Assembly: GCF_044904665.1 (NCBI RefSeq)
Contig: NZ_JADIKM010000001.1
Location: forward strand, 1,054,001-1,118,000
Reading direction: 5' to 3'
Source: Dyella_A ginsengisoli
GTDB lineage: Bacteria > Pseudomonadota > Gammaproteobacteria > Xanthomonadales > Rhodanobacteraceae
Length of the DNA stretch: 64,000 nucleotides
Shown here: positions 28,774-36,494 of the stretch, piece after piece
Position numbering within the stretch: position 1 is the stretch's first letter
Layout: every line of letters starts with the position of its first letter
Program-made: the position numbers and the translations under genes
Notes under the pieces: model-generated
Told to the model about the DNA's origin: nothing
Databases searched by the model: none
The model's input: only the letters and a program-made list of their open reading frames with translations

Positions 28774-28796
28774 ATCTTCATCGCGCCTTGTCATAC

Positions 28797-28819
28797 GAAA
28801 AGGGCGTCACGCCCTTTTC
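28797..28819 (+). promoter_or_regulatory. Terminator-like hairpin in the thrS leader
   Basis: GAAAAGGGCG, loop TCA, CGCCCTTTTC, a perfect 10-bp stem followed by TGCTTTC. It ends 23 bp before the thrS ATG, so it may act as an attenuator or translational operator. The 257-bp gap 28586-28842 holds no other supported gene. Confidence 0.5.
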
Positions 28820-28842
28820 TGCTTTCTCCGAGAGACCCTTTC

Positions 28843-30744
28843 ATGATCGAGATCACCCTTCCCGACGGCAGCAAGCGGCCGTTCGAGCACCCCGTGACCG
28901 TGCAGGACGTGGCCGCCTCCATTGGCGCCGGTCTGGCCAAGGCCACCCTGGCCGGCAAGGTGGACGGCAAGCTGGTGGATGCCGGCTTCACCATCGACCG
29001 CGACGCCAGCCTGCAGATCGTCACCGACAAGAGCCCCGAGGCGCTGGAGATCCTGCGCCACTCCACCGCCCACCTGATGGGCCAGGCCGTGCAGCGCCTG
29101 TTTCCCGGTGCGCAGGTGACGATCGGCCCGGTGATCGAGAACGGCTTCTACTACGACTTCGCCTACGAACGGCCCTTCACTCCGGAGGACCTGCCGAAGA
29201 TCGAGGCGGAGATGCACAAGATCGTCGACGAACAGCTGGCGGTGACGCGCAGCGTGAAGTCGCGCGACGAGGCGATCGCGTTCTTCCGCGGCCTGGGCGA
29301 GGAGTACAAGGCGCAGATCATCGAGTCGATCCCGTCGAACGAGGAGCTGTCGCTGTATTCGCAGGGCGAGTTCACCGACCTGTGCCGCGGCCCGCACGTG
29401 CCCAACACCGGCAAGCTGCGCGCGTTCAAGCTGATGAAGGTGGCTGGCGCCTACTGGCGCGGCGATTCCAGCAACGCGATGCTCAGCCGCATCTACGGCA
29501 CCGCGTGGCTCAACGACAAGGATCTGAAGGCCTACCTGCACCAGTTGGAGGAAGCCGAGAAGCGCGACCACCGCAAGATCGGCAAGGCGCTGGACCTGTT
29601 CCACCAGCAGGAAGAAGGCCCCGGCATGGTGTTCTGGCACCCCAAGGGCTGGGCGATCTGGCAGCAGGTGGAGCAGTACATGCGCGGCGTGTACAGGAAG
29701 AGCGGCTACCAGGAGGTGCGCTGCCCGCAGGTGCTGGACGTGTCGCTGTGGAAGAAGTCCGGCCATTGGGACAACTACGCCGAGAACATGTTCTTCACCG
29801 AGTCGGAGAAGCACACCTACGCGCTCAAGCCGATGAACTGCCCCGGCCACGTGCAGATCTTCAACACCACGCTGCACAGCTACCGCGAGCTGCCGATCCG
29901 CTATGGCGAGTTCGGCGGTTGCCACCGCAACGAGCCCTCCGGCGCACTGCACGGGATCATGCGCGTGCGCGCCTTCACTCAGGACGATGGCCACATCTTC
30001 TGCACGGCCGAGCAGATCGAGTCGGAAGTCACCGCGTTCCACCAGCAGGCGATGCAGGTCTACGCGGACTTCGGCTTCCAGGACATCGCGCTGAAGATCG
30101 CGCTGCGGCCGGATAAGCGCATCGGCACCGACGAGGTGTGGGATCGCGCCGAAGCCGCGCTGCGTGCCGCGCTGTCGGCGGCCGGCGTACAGTGGGAGGA
30201 GCTGCCGGGCGAGGGTGCCTTCTATGGCCCGAAGATCGAGTACCACATGAAGGACTCGATCGGCCGTGCCTGGCAGGTCGGCACCATGCAGGTGGACTTC
30301 ATGATGCCCGAGCGGCTGGGGGCCGAGTACGTCGACGAGCAGTCGCACAAGCGCCATCCGGTGATGCTGCACCGGGCCATCGTCGGCTCGATGGAGCGCT
30401 TCATCGGGATCCTGATCGAGCACCACGCCGGGCTGCTGCCGGCCTGGCTGGCGCCGGTGCAGGCAGCGGTGTTCTCGATCACCGACGCGCAGGCCGATTA
30501 TGTCCGCGAAGTGACGCAAACCCTTGTCGACAAAGGTTTCCGGGTCGAGGCCGATTTGCGCAACGAAAAGGTCGGCTATAAAATCCGCGAACACACCTTG
30601 CAGAAGGTGCCGTACTTGCTTGTCGTGGGTGATCGCGAAAAGGAAGCCGGCGCCGTTTCTGTGCGTACCCGTTCGGGCGAGGATCTGGGCAGCATGCCGC
30701 TGGCCGCCTTCATCGAGCACTTGCAGGCCGAGATCGGACGCTGA
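28843..30744 (+). CDS. thrS: Threonyl-tRNA synthetase
   Basis: A 633-residue class II synthetase charging tRNA-Thr. In order it has a TGS domain (1-62), the editing domain with HSTAHLMGQAV, the catalytic core with the zinc/threonine site MNCPGHV and motif 2 (GGCHRNEPSGALHGIMRVRAFTQDD), and the C-terminal anticodon-binding domain. The length matches the family. It opens the conserved thrS-infC-rpmI-rplT-pheST cluster. Confidence 0.98.
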   Translation: MIEITLPDGSKRPFEHPVTVQDVAASIGAGLAKATLAGKVDGKLVDAGFTIDRDASLQIVTDKSPEALEILRHSTAHLMGQAVQRLFPGAQVTIGPVIENGFYYDFAYERPFTPEDLPKIEAEMHKIVDEQLAVTRSVKSRDEAIAFFRGLGEEYKAQIIESIPSNEELSLYSQGEFTDLCRGPHVPNTGKLRAFKLMKVAGAYWRGDSSNAMLSRIYGTAWLNDKDLKAYLHQLEEAEKRDHRKIGKALDLFHQQEEGPGMVFWHPKGWAIWQQVEQYMRGVYRKSGYQEVRCPQVLDVSLWKKSGHWDNYAENMFFTESEKHTYALKPMNCPGHVQIFNTTLHSYRELPIRYGEFGGCHRNEPSGALHGIMRVRAFTQDDGHIFCTAEQIESEVTAFHQQAMQVYADFGFQDIALKIALRPDKRIGTDEVWDRAEAALRAALSAAGVQWEELPGEGAFYGPKIEYHMKDSIGRAWQVGTMQVDFMMPERLGAEYVDEQSHKRHPVMLHRAIVGSMERFIGILIEHHAGLLPAWLAPVQAAVFSITDAQADYVREVTQTLVDKGFRVEADLRNEKVGYKIREHTLQKVPYLLVVGDREKEAGAVSVRTRSGEDLGSMPLAAFIEHLQAEIGR

Positions 30745-30789
30745 GGCGCTCCATCCGGTCCACTGACACTTCTTCTGGAGGATAGTGGT

Positions 30790-31314
30790 ATCGCTACCAC
30801 CGACACTAAGGGCAACCGCCGCAACCTCGAAATCCGCGTCCCGCGGGTTCGCGTCATCGGTCCGGATTCCGAGCAGATGGGCATCCTCACGCGTGACGAG
30901 GCGCTGCGTGCTGCCGAGGAATTCGGCCTCGACCTGGTCGAAATCCAGCCCAACGGCGACCCGCCGGTCTGCCGCATCATGGATTACGGCAAGTTCAAGT
31001 TCGAGGCCCAGAAGAAGGCTTCGGCCGCCAAGAAGAAGCAGAAGCAGGTCGAGATCAAGGAAGTGAAGTTCCGCCCCGTCACCGACGTGGGCGACTACCA
31101 GATCAAGCTGCGCAACATGCTCCGCTTCCTGGAAGAGGGCGACAAGGTCAAGGTCACCATCCGCTTCCGCGGTCGCGAGATGTCGCACCAGGACCTGGGC
31201 CAGAACCTGGCCAAGAAGATCCAGGAAGACGTGGGCGAGAACGGCCAGATCGAGTCCTATCCGCGTCTGGAAGGCCGACAGATGGTCATGATGATCGGGC
31301 CCAAGAAGAAATAA
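30790..31314 (+). CDS. infC: Translation initiation factor IF-3, with ATC start codon
   Basis: A 174-residue IF-3, which binds the 30S subunit and checks start-codon pairing. The family N-domain (RVPRVRVIGPDSEQMGILTRDEALRAAEEFGLDLVEI) and C-domain (VKFRPVTDVGDYQIKLRNM...GREMSHQDLG...IGPKKK) are complete. The conserved N-domain extends well upstream of the first in-frame ATG (30877). The ATC at 30790, ten bases after TGGAGGA, is the only start that includes it all. A non-AUG start is the rule for infC and underlies its self-repression. It starts 45 bp after thrS. Confidence 0.93.
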   Translation: MATTDTKGNRRNLEIRVPRVRVIGPDSEQMGILTRDEALRAAEEFGLDLVEIQPNGDPPVCRIMDYGKFKFEAQKKASAAKKKQKQVEIKEVKFRPVTDVGDYQIKLRNMLRFLEEGDKVKVTIRFRGREMSHQDLGQNLAKKIQEDVGENGQIESYPRLEGRQMVMMIGPKKK

Positions 31315-31347
31315 GCATTCCGGCGCCCCCGGCGCTGGTGGCTTTCC

Positions 31348-31420
31348 GTAGGAGCGCACCCTGTGCGCGAATGCTTTCCGTCAGGTGACGAAGAGCATCG
31401 CGCGCAGGGTGCGCTCCTAC
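31348..31420. repeat. Inverted pair of REP elements between infC and rpmI
   Basis: Two GTAG-headed units face each other. The left begins GTAGGAGCGCACCCTG at 31348, and the right is its reverse complement ending CTCCTAC at 31420. The first 16 bp are identical and the next ~14 nearly so. Each unit also folds by itself (GCGCA...TGCGC). This is the layout of REP doublets mobilised by RAYT transposases. Confidence 0.7.
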
Positions 31421-31443
31421 TGGTATCAGGGCCCACAAGCCCG

Positions 31444-31449
31444 TATAAT
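31444..31449 (+). promoter_or_regulatory. Perfect TATAAT -10 element for rpmI-rplT
   Basis: TATAAT 123 bp before the rpmI ATG and just downstream of the REP pair. The -35 region (TGGTAT at 31421) is poor. It implies an internal promoter for the ribosomal-protein genes. Confidence 0.5.
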
Positions 31450-31453
31450 TGCT

Positions 31454-31483
31454 GGTTCGACCCACACGGACGGGTCGTGAACC
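31454..31483 (+). promoter_or_regulatory. Leader hairpin of rpmI-rplT, candidate L20 operator
   Basis: GGTTCGACCC (31454-31463) can pair with GGGTC-GT-GAACC (31472-31483): ten base pairs with a 2-nt bulge. It begins within a few bases of the transcription start expected from the TATAAT. L20 represses its own operon through leader RNA in other bacteria, so this may be the equivalent; no match to a known L20 leader model was tested. Confidence 0.35.
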
Positions 31484-31571
31484 GATGTCGGCAGGATGGA
31501 AAGCGTGTCCGCAAGGGCGCCGCCGAATCAGTCAGAAACCGGGTTGCAAGACCCACTCATGGAGCATTCCC

Positions 31572-31769
31572 ATGCCCAAGATCAAGACCAACCGGGCGGC
31601 GGCGAAGCGTTTTCGCAAGACCGCTTCCGGCAAGTTCAAGGCAGGCCACGCGTTCAAGTCGCACATCCTGACCAAGAAGTCGACCAAGCGTAAGCGCGGT
31701 CTCCGTGCCACCAACCACGTCAAGGCGTGCGACACCAAGGGTGTGGCTCGCATGTTGCCGTACCTCTAA
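31572..31769 (+). CDS. rpmI: 50S ribosomal protein L35
   Basis: A 65-residue basic protein starting PKIKTNRAAAKRFRKTASG, typical of L35, and ending VARMLPYL. The start at 31572 follows GGAG at 31561-31564 and gives the standard length. rplT follows 15 bp downstream. Confidence 0.98.
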   Translation: MPKIKTNRAAAKRFRKTASGKFKAGHAFKSHILTKKSTKRKRGLRATNHVKACDTKGVARMLPYL

Positions 31770-31784
31770 GGCAGGAGACCTACC

Positions 31785-32144
31785 ATGGCTCGTGTAAAGC
31801 GTGGCGTCACCGCCCGTCGTCGTCACAAGAAAATCATCGGCCGCGCCAAGGGCTACTACAACGCCCGCCGCAAGGTCTTCCGCGTTGCCAACCAGGCCGT
31901 CATCAAGGCGGGTCAGTACGCCTATATCGGTCGCAAGCAGCGCAAGCGTCAGTTCCGCGCCCTGTGGATCGTGCGCATCAACGCTGCCGCCCGTCAGTTC
32001 GGCCTGTCCTACAGCCGCCTGATCAATGGCCTGGCCAAGGCCGGCATCACGGTTGATCGCAAGGTGCTGGCGGATATCGCGGTGCACGACATCAAGGCGT
32101 TTGGCGCGATCGCGGAAAAGGCGAAGGCCAGTCTGGCTGCTTGA
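31785..32144 (+). CDS. rplT: 50S ribosomal protein L20
   Basis: A 119-residue L20, an early assembly protein that binds 23S rRNA and, in studied bacteria, its own mRNA leader. It starts ARVKRGVTARRRHKKIIGRAKGYYNARRK and has the conserved QFGLSYSRLINGL. A strong hairpin with a U-tract lies between it and pheS. Confidence 0.98.
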   Translation: MARVKRGVTARRRHKKIIGRAKGYYNARRKVFRVANQAVIKAGQYAYIGRKQRKRQFRALWIVRINAAARQFGLSYSRLINGLAKAGITVDRKVLADIAVHDIKAFGAIAEKAKASLAA

Positions 32145-32186
32145 TCGTTCGGGCGCTCGCGCGCCGACGATATGATGTAAAGCAAG

Positions 32187-32219
32187 CGGGGAGGAGGCCA
32201 ACGCCTCCTCCCCGTTTTT
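32187..32219 (+). terminator. Strong terminator or attenuator between rplT and pheS
   Basis: CGGGGAGGAGGC, loop CAAC, GCCTCCTCCCCG and TTTTT: a 12-bp perfect stem ending 27 bp before the pheS ATG. pheST must be expressed by read-through or from a promoter upstream of or inside the hairpin. Confidence 0.88.
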
Positions 32220-32246
32220 GTTTGGGCATTCACCGGAATCGCATCG

Positions 32247-33242
32247 ATGGACGATCTGGACAGCCGCGCCGCGCAGGCGCTGGCCGATATCGAACAGGCC
32301 ACCTCGCTCGACGCGCTCGACGCCTTGCGCGTCGGCCTGCTCGGCAAGAGCGGCATCGTCACTGCCGCGCTGAAGTCGCTGGGCGCGCTGGCGCCTGAAG
32401 AGCGCAAGGCCCGCGGTGCCGAGGTCAACCGAGTCAAGGACCGGCTGGCCGACGCGCTGGCTGCGCGCAAGGCGACGCTGGAGCAGGCCGAACTGGACCG
32501 GCGCCTCGCCTCCGAAACCATCGACATCAGCCTGCCCGGCCGCGATGGCGAACGGGGCGGCATCCATCCGATCACCCGGGCGCTCGAGCGCATCGCGTCG
32601 ATCTTCGCGCGGCTGGGCTACCAGCGCGCCGACGGTCCGGAGATCGAGGACGACTGGCACAACTTCGAGGCGCTGAACTTCCCGCCGCACCATCCGGCGC
32701 GTGCCATGCACGACACCTTCTACTTCGGTGACGGCCGGCTGCTGCGCACGCATACCTCACCGGTGCAGATCCGCTCGATGAAGGGGCGCCAGCCGCCGAT
32801 CCGCATCATCGCGCCGGGCAAGGTCTACCGCAGCGACTCGGACCAGACCCACTCGCCGATGTTTCACCAGATCGAGGGCCTGCTGGTCGACGAAACCTCC
32901 AGCTTCGCCGATCTCAAGGGTACGCTGGCCGAGTTCGTGCGCGCGTTCTTCGAGCGCGATTTCGAGATGCGCTTCCGTCCCAGCTACTTCCCCTTCACCG
33001 AGCCCTCGGCCGAGGTGGACATCCGCTGGGAAACCGAGGACGGCCAGAGCCGTTGGCTGGAGGTGCTCGGCTGCGGCATGGTCCACCCCAACGTGCTGGC
33101 CAACTGCGGCATCGATCCGGAGCGCTACACCGGCTTCGCCTTCGGCCTGGGCGTGGAGCGCTTCGCCATGCTGCGCTACGGCGTCTCCGACCTGCGCGCG
33201 TTCTTCGAGAACGACCTGCGCTTCCTCAAGCAGTTCGCGTAA
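32247..33242 (+). CDS. pheS: Phenylalanyl-tRNA synthetase alpha subunit
   Basis: A 331-residue catalytic subunit of the (alpha-beta)2 enzyme. It has an N-terminal coiled-coil (about 1-90), then the class II core with HPITRALERI, motif 2 around QTHSPMFHQIEGLLVD, the phenylalanine pocket near GCGMVHPNVL, and motif 3 (GFAFGLGVERFAMLRYGVSDLR). It lies 21 bp before pheT. Confidence 0.98.
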   Translation: MDDLDSRAAQALADIEQATSLDALDALRVGLLGKSGIVTAALKSLGALAPEERKARGAEVNRVKDRLADALAARKATLEQAELDRRLASETIDISLPGRDGERGGIHPITRALERIASIFARLGYQRADGPEIEDDWHNFEALNFPPHHPARAMHDTFYFGDGRLLRTHTSPVQIRSMKGRQPPIRIIAPGKVYRSDSDQTHSPMFHQIEGLLVDETSSFADLKGTLAEFVRAFFERDFEMRFRPSYFPFTEPSAEVDIRWETEDGQSRWLEVLGCGMVHPNVLANCGIDPERYTGFAFGLGVERFAMLRYGVSDLRAFFENDLRFLKQFA

Positions 33243-33263
33243 GCCGGCAAGGAATCAACAACG

Positions 33264-35642
33264 ATGAAATTCTCCGAGAACTGGCTGCGCGAGCTGGTCG
33301 AGATCCAGGCCGACCGCGCCCAGCTGGCCCATGCGCTGACCATGGCGGGCCTGGAAGTTGAGGAACTCACCGCGCTGGGCGAGGGCCTGGACGGTGTGGT
33401 GGTGGCCGAGATCGTGGCCGCCGAAAAGCATCCGGAAGCCGACCGCCTGCAGGTCTGCCGCGTTAATGCGGGGCAGGGCGAGCTGCTGCAGATCGTCTGC
33501 GGCGCGCCGAACGCGCGCGTCGGCATCAAGGTGCCGCTGGCCACGGTCGGCGCGTCCTTGCCTGGTGGTGTCGCGATCAAGGCGGCCAAGCTGCGCGGCG
33601 TGGAATCGTTCGGCATGCTGTGCTCGGCCAAGGAGTTGGGCGTCGATGCCGACGCCTCCGGCCTGCTGGAACTGCCGCTCGACGCACCGGTTGGCCAGCC
33701 GCTGGCGACCTACCTCGGCCTGCCCGATGCGAGCTTCGAGCTCAAGCTCACCCCGAACCGCCCGGACTGCCTGGGCCTGGTCGGCCTGGCGCACGACGTG
33801 GCGGCGCTGTTCGGCAGCCACGTGAAGGTGCCGGCTCAGGGCGCTGCTCCGGTGTCCGGAGCCGCCCGCCGCGGCATCCGGCTGGAGGCCGGCAAGGATG
33901 CGCCGCGCTATCTCGGCCGGGTCATTGAGGGCATCGACGCCAGCGCGCGCACGCCGCTGTGGATGGCCGAGCGCCTGCGCCGCGCCGGCCTGCGGCCGAT
34001 CAGCGCGGTGGTCGACGTGACCAACTACGTGATGCTCGAGCTGGGTCAGCCTATGCACGCGTTCGATAACGACGCGCTCGACGGTGACATCGTGGTGCGC
34101 CACGCCGCGGCAGGCGAAACGCTCAAGCTGCTCGATGGCAGCGAAGCTACGCTCGACGGCGGCTTCGTGGTGATCGCCGACGAACGCAAGGGCCTGGCCG
34201 TGGCCGGCGTGATGGGCGGGTATGACTCGCGGGTCACCGACGCCACCGCCAACGTGTTCCTGGAATCGGCCCACTTCGCACCGGCGGCGATCATGGGCAA
34301 GGCACGCAAGCTCGGCCTGCACACCGATGCCTCGCACCGATTCGAGCGTGGCGTCGATCCGGCGCTGCCGCAGCGCGCACTGGAGCGCGCCACCGAGTTG
34401 TTGCTGGCGATCGTCGGCGGTCAGGCCGGTCCGGTGCTGGTGGCCGAGCGGCCGGAAGACCTTCCGCAGCCGGTGCCGGTCGCGTTGCGTCGGGAGCGGC
34501 TCCGTCGCGTGCTGGGCGTCACCGTGGACGACGCCGAAGTGGCGCGCATTTTCACCGCGCTGGGCATGCAGGTGGCGCCCACCGCCGATGGCTGGACCGT
34601 CACCGCGCCAAGCAGCCGCTTCGACATCGAGCGCGAGGAAGACCTCATTGAGGAGGTGGCGCGCATCTTCGGCTACGACAACATTCCCACCCACACGCCG
34701 GCCGGCGCGCTGACGCTGGCCGCCGAGCCGGAAGCGCGCATCGGCGACCTCGCCCTGCGCGAGCAGCTGGCCGCGCGCGGCCACCACGAGGCGGTGAACC
34801 TGTCGTTTGTGTCGGCCGAGTTGCTGGCGCGCTGGGGCTTCGCCGACGCGCTGGTGCCGCTGGCCAATCCGCTGTCGGCCGACCTGGCGGTGATGCGGCC
34901 GTCGCTGCTGCCCGGGCTGGTCGAATCGCTGCGTCACAACCGCGCGCGCCAGCAGGAGCGGGTGCGTTTGTTCGAGGTGGCCCGGGTGTTTGCCGCCGGC
35001 GATCCGCCAGTGGAAACGCCGAGCCTGGCCATCGCCGCCTGCGGCAGCGCCCGGGCCGAGCAGTGGGGCGAGAGCGCGCGCGCGCTGGACTTCTTCGACC
35101 TCAAGGGCGACCTGGACGCCATCATCGCCTGGGGCGGCGAGCCGCAGCGCTGGTCAGTGCATGCCGATCAGTTGCCGGCCTGGCTGCACCCGGGCCGGGG
35201 CGCCCGCGTGGCACGCGACGGTGCCACCGTCGGCTACCTCGGTGCGCTGCACCCGCAGCTGGCCAAGGCGCTGGACCTCGGGCCGGACGTGCACGTGCTG
35301 GAAGTGGCGCTCGAACCCCTGCTGGACCGGCGCCTGCCGCGTGCACGATCGGTGCCGCGCTTCCCCTCGGTCCGCCGCGATCTCGCGCTGGACCTGCCTG
35401 AGGCGGTGCGCTGGTCACAGATCGAGCAGGTGGTCCGTGACACGCTCGGCGGCGTGCTCAGTCAGCTCAAACTGTTCGACCGCTACAGTGGCAAGGGGGT
35501 CGAAGCAGGCCGAAAAAGCCTCGCTATGGGCTTGATTTTGCAGGACGCTTCACGCACGCTTACCGACGACGACGCGGACCGTTGCGTACGTGAGGCGGTC
35601 ACTGCGTTGGAGAAGGCATGCAAGGCAAGGTTGCGAGGTTGA
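33264..35642 (+). CDS. pheT: Phenylalanyl-tRNA synthetase beta subunit
   Basis: A 792-residue subunit with the expected order: an EMAP/OB tRNA-binding fold (about 40-150), the B3/4 editing region (about 210-390), the B5 domain (about 400-475), a degenerate class II core, and the C-terminal ferredoxin-fold anticodon domain (about 695-790, FPSVRRDLALDLPE...LFDRYSGKGVEAGRKSLAMGL). It edits mischarged Tyr-tRNA-Phe. ihfA begins one base after its stop. Confidence 0.98.
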   Translation: MKFSENWLRELVEIQADRAQLAHALTMAGLEVEELTALGEGLDGVVVAEIVAAEKHPEADRLQVCRVNAGQGELLQIVCGAPNARVGIKVPLATVGASLPGGVAIKAAKLRGVESFGMLCSAKELGVDADASGLLELPLDAPVGQPLATYLGLPDASFELKLTPNRPDCLGLVGLAHDVAALFGSHVKVPAQGAAPVSGAARRGIRLEAGKDAPRYLGRVIEGIDASARTPLWMAERLRRAGLRPISAVVDVTNYVMLELGQPMHAFDNDALDGDIVVRHAAAGETLKLLDGSEATLDGGFVVIADERKGLAVAGVMGGYDSRVTDATANVFLESAHFAPAAIMGKARKLGLHTDASHRFERGVDPALPQRALERATELLLAIVGGQAGPVLVAERPEDLPQPVPVALRRERLRRVLGVTVDDAEVARIFTALGMQVAPTADGWTVTAPSSRFDIEREEDLIEEVARIFGYDNIPTHTPAGALTLAAEPEARIGDLALREQLAARGHHEAVNLSFVSAELLARWGFADALVPLANPLSADLAVMRPSLLPGLVESLRHNRARQQERVRLFEVARVFAAGDPPVETPSLAIAACGSARAEQWGESARALDFFDLKGDLDAIIAWGGEPQRWSVHADQLPAWLHPGRGARVARDGATVGYLGALHPQLAKALDLGPDVHVLEVALEPLLDRRLPRARSVPRFPSVRRDLALDLPEAVRWSQIEQVVRDTLGGVLSQLKLFDRYSGKGVEAGRKSLAMGLILQDASRTLTDDDADRCVREAVTALEKACKARLRG

Positions 35643-35643
35643 G

Positions 35644-35943
35644 ATGGCGCTGACCAAGGCGGAAATGGCCGAGCGCCTGTTCCTCGAGGTGGGCCTCAAC
35701 AAGCGTGAGGCGAAGGAGTTCGTGGACGCCTATTTCGAGGTGGTCCGCGAAGCGTTGGAAAAGGGGGAGCAGGTCAAATTGTCCGGTTTCGGCAACTTCG
35801 ACCTGCGTATGAAGAACCAGCGTCCGGGACGCAACCCGAAGACGGGCGAAGAGATTCCGATCTCCGCCCGCCGGGTTGTGACGTTCCGTCCGGGTCAGAA
35901 ACTCAAGGTGCGGGTCGAGAGCTATGCTGGACCAAGGGAATAA
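35644..35943 (+). CDS. ihfA: Integration host factor alpha subunit
   Basis: A 99-residue IHF-alpha, a DNA-bending nucleoid protein that pairs with IhfB. Identity is clear from MALTKAEMAERLF, KLSGFGNFDLRMKNQRPGRNPKTGEEIPISARRVVTFRPGQKLK. The beta-arm with the intercalating Pro is in the RPGRNPKTG segment. It sits immediately after pheT, as in most gammaproteobacteria, and overlaps the next gene by 20 bp. IHF often assists sigma-54 promoters such as the one before fliL. Confidence 0.97.
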   Translation: MALTKAEMAERLFLEVGLNKREAKEFVDAYFEVVREALEKGEQVKLSGFGNFDLRMKNQRPGRNPKTGEEIPISARRVVTFRPGQKLKVRVESYAGPRE

Positions 35944-36286
35944 CACCGAGCTTCCAGCCATTCCGGCCAAGCGCTACTTCACCATCGGTGAGGTGAGTGA
36001 GCTGTGCGGAGTGAAGCCGCACGTGCTGCGCTACTGGGAGCAGGAGTTTCCTGCCCTCAATCCGGTCAAGCGTCGCGGCAACCGTCGCTATTACCAGCGC
36101 CACGACGTGCTGATGATTCGCCAGATCCGCTCGCTGCTGTACGACGAGGGCTTCACCATCACCGGCGCTCGCGCCCGGCTGGAAGGCCCGCAGGCGCGGA
36201 TGGAAGCGAGCATGTCGCACCAGATCGTGCGCCAGGTGCGCATGGAACTGGAAGAAATCCTCAGCCTGCTGCGCCGTCCAAGTTGA
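35924..36286 (+). CDS. MerR-family transcriptional regulator
   Basis: A 120-residue regulator. Its N-terminal winged helix-turn-helix (about 16-85: KRYFTIGEVSELCGVKPHVLRYWEQEFPALNPVKRRGNRRYYQRHD) is followed by a short coiled-coil, with no metal-binding cysteines or effector domain. Proteins of this type follow ihfA in many Pseudomonas and Xanthomonas relatives; targets are not known. It overlaps ihfA by 20 bp and is followed by tRNA-Pro. Confidence 0.88.
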   Translation: MLDQGNNTELPAIPAKRYFTIGEVSELCGVKPHVLRYWEQEFPALNPVKRRGNRRYYQRHDVLMIRQIRSLLYDEGFTITGARARLEGPQARMEASMSHQIVRQVRMELEEILSLLRRPS

Positions 36287-36352
36287 TCGGTACGTCCCGA
36301 GGCTTCCGGCTGCTGCCGGCTAGCTGCTAGACTTGCTGACTTGTTCGATCGT

Positions 36353-36429
36353 CGGGGCGTAGCGCAGCCTGGTAGCGCATCTGCCTGGGGGGCAGAGGGT
36401 CGTCGGTTCGAATCCGGCCGCCCCGACCA
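36353..36429 (+). tRNA. tRNA-Pro (anticodon GGG)
   Basis: A 77-nt cloverleaf. Acceptor CGGGGCG pairs with CGCCCCG, the anticodon arm is TCTGC-CTGGGGG-GCAGA with GGG at 36387-36389, and CCA is encoded. A TAGACT -10-like sequence lies at 36328-36333. Confidence 0.95.
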
Positions 36430-36445
36430 ATCGGAACAAGAAGAA

Positions 36446-36465
36446 ACGGCGCCCTTGGGCGCCGT
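36446..36465. terminator. Hairpin between tRNA-Pro and serA
   Basis: ACGGCGCCC, loop TT, GGGCGCCGT. The T-tract on the plus side is broken (TGCCGTTT). It can serve the tRNA and possibly the convergent serA. Confidence 0.6.
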
Positions 36466-36494
36466 TGCCGTTTGCGCAATGCAGAACGTGGGAG

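Noticed and set aside
28807..31359. 850-codon minus-strand ORF across thrS and infC
   Set aside because: Antisense shadow of two essential, well-identified genes.
32145..32186. Phe-rich leader peptide for pheST
   Set aside because: All three frames were read; no Phe run, and the only ATG gives Met-Met-stop.
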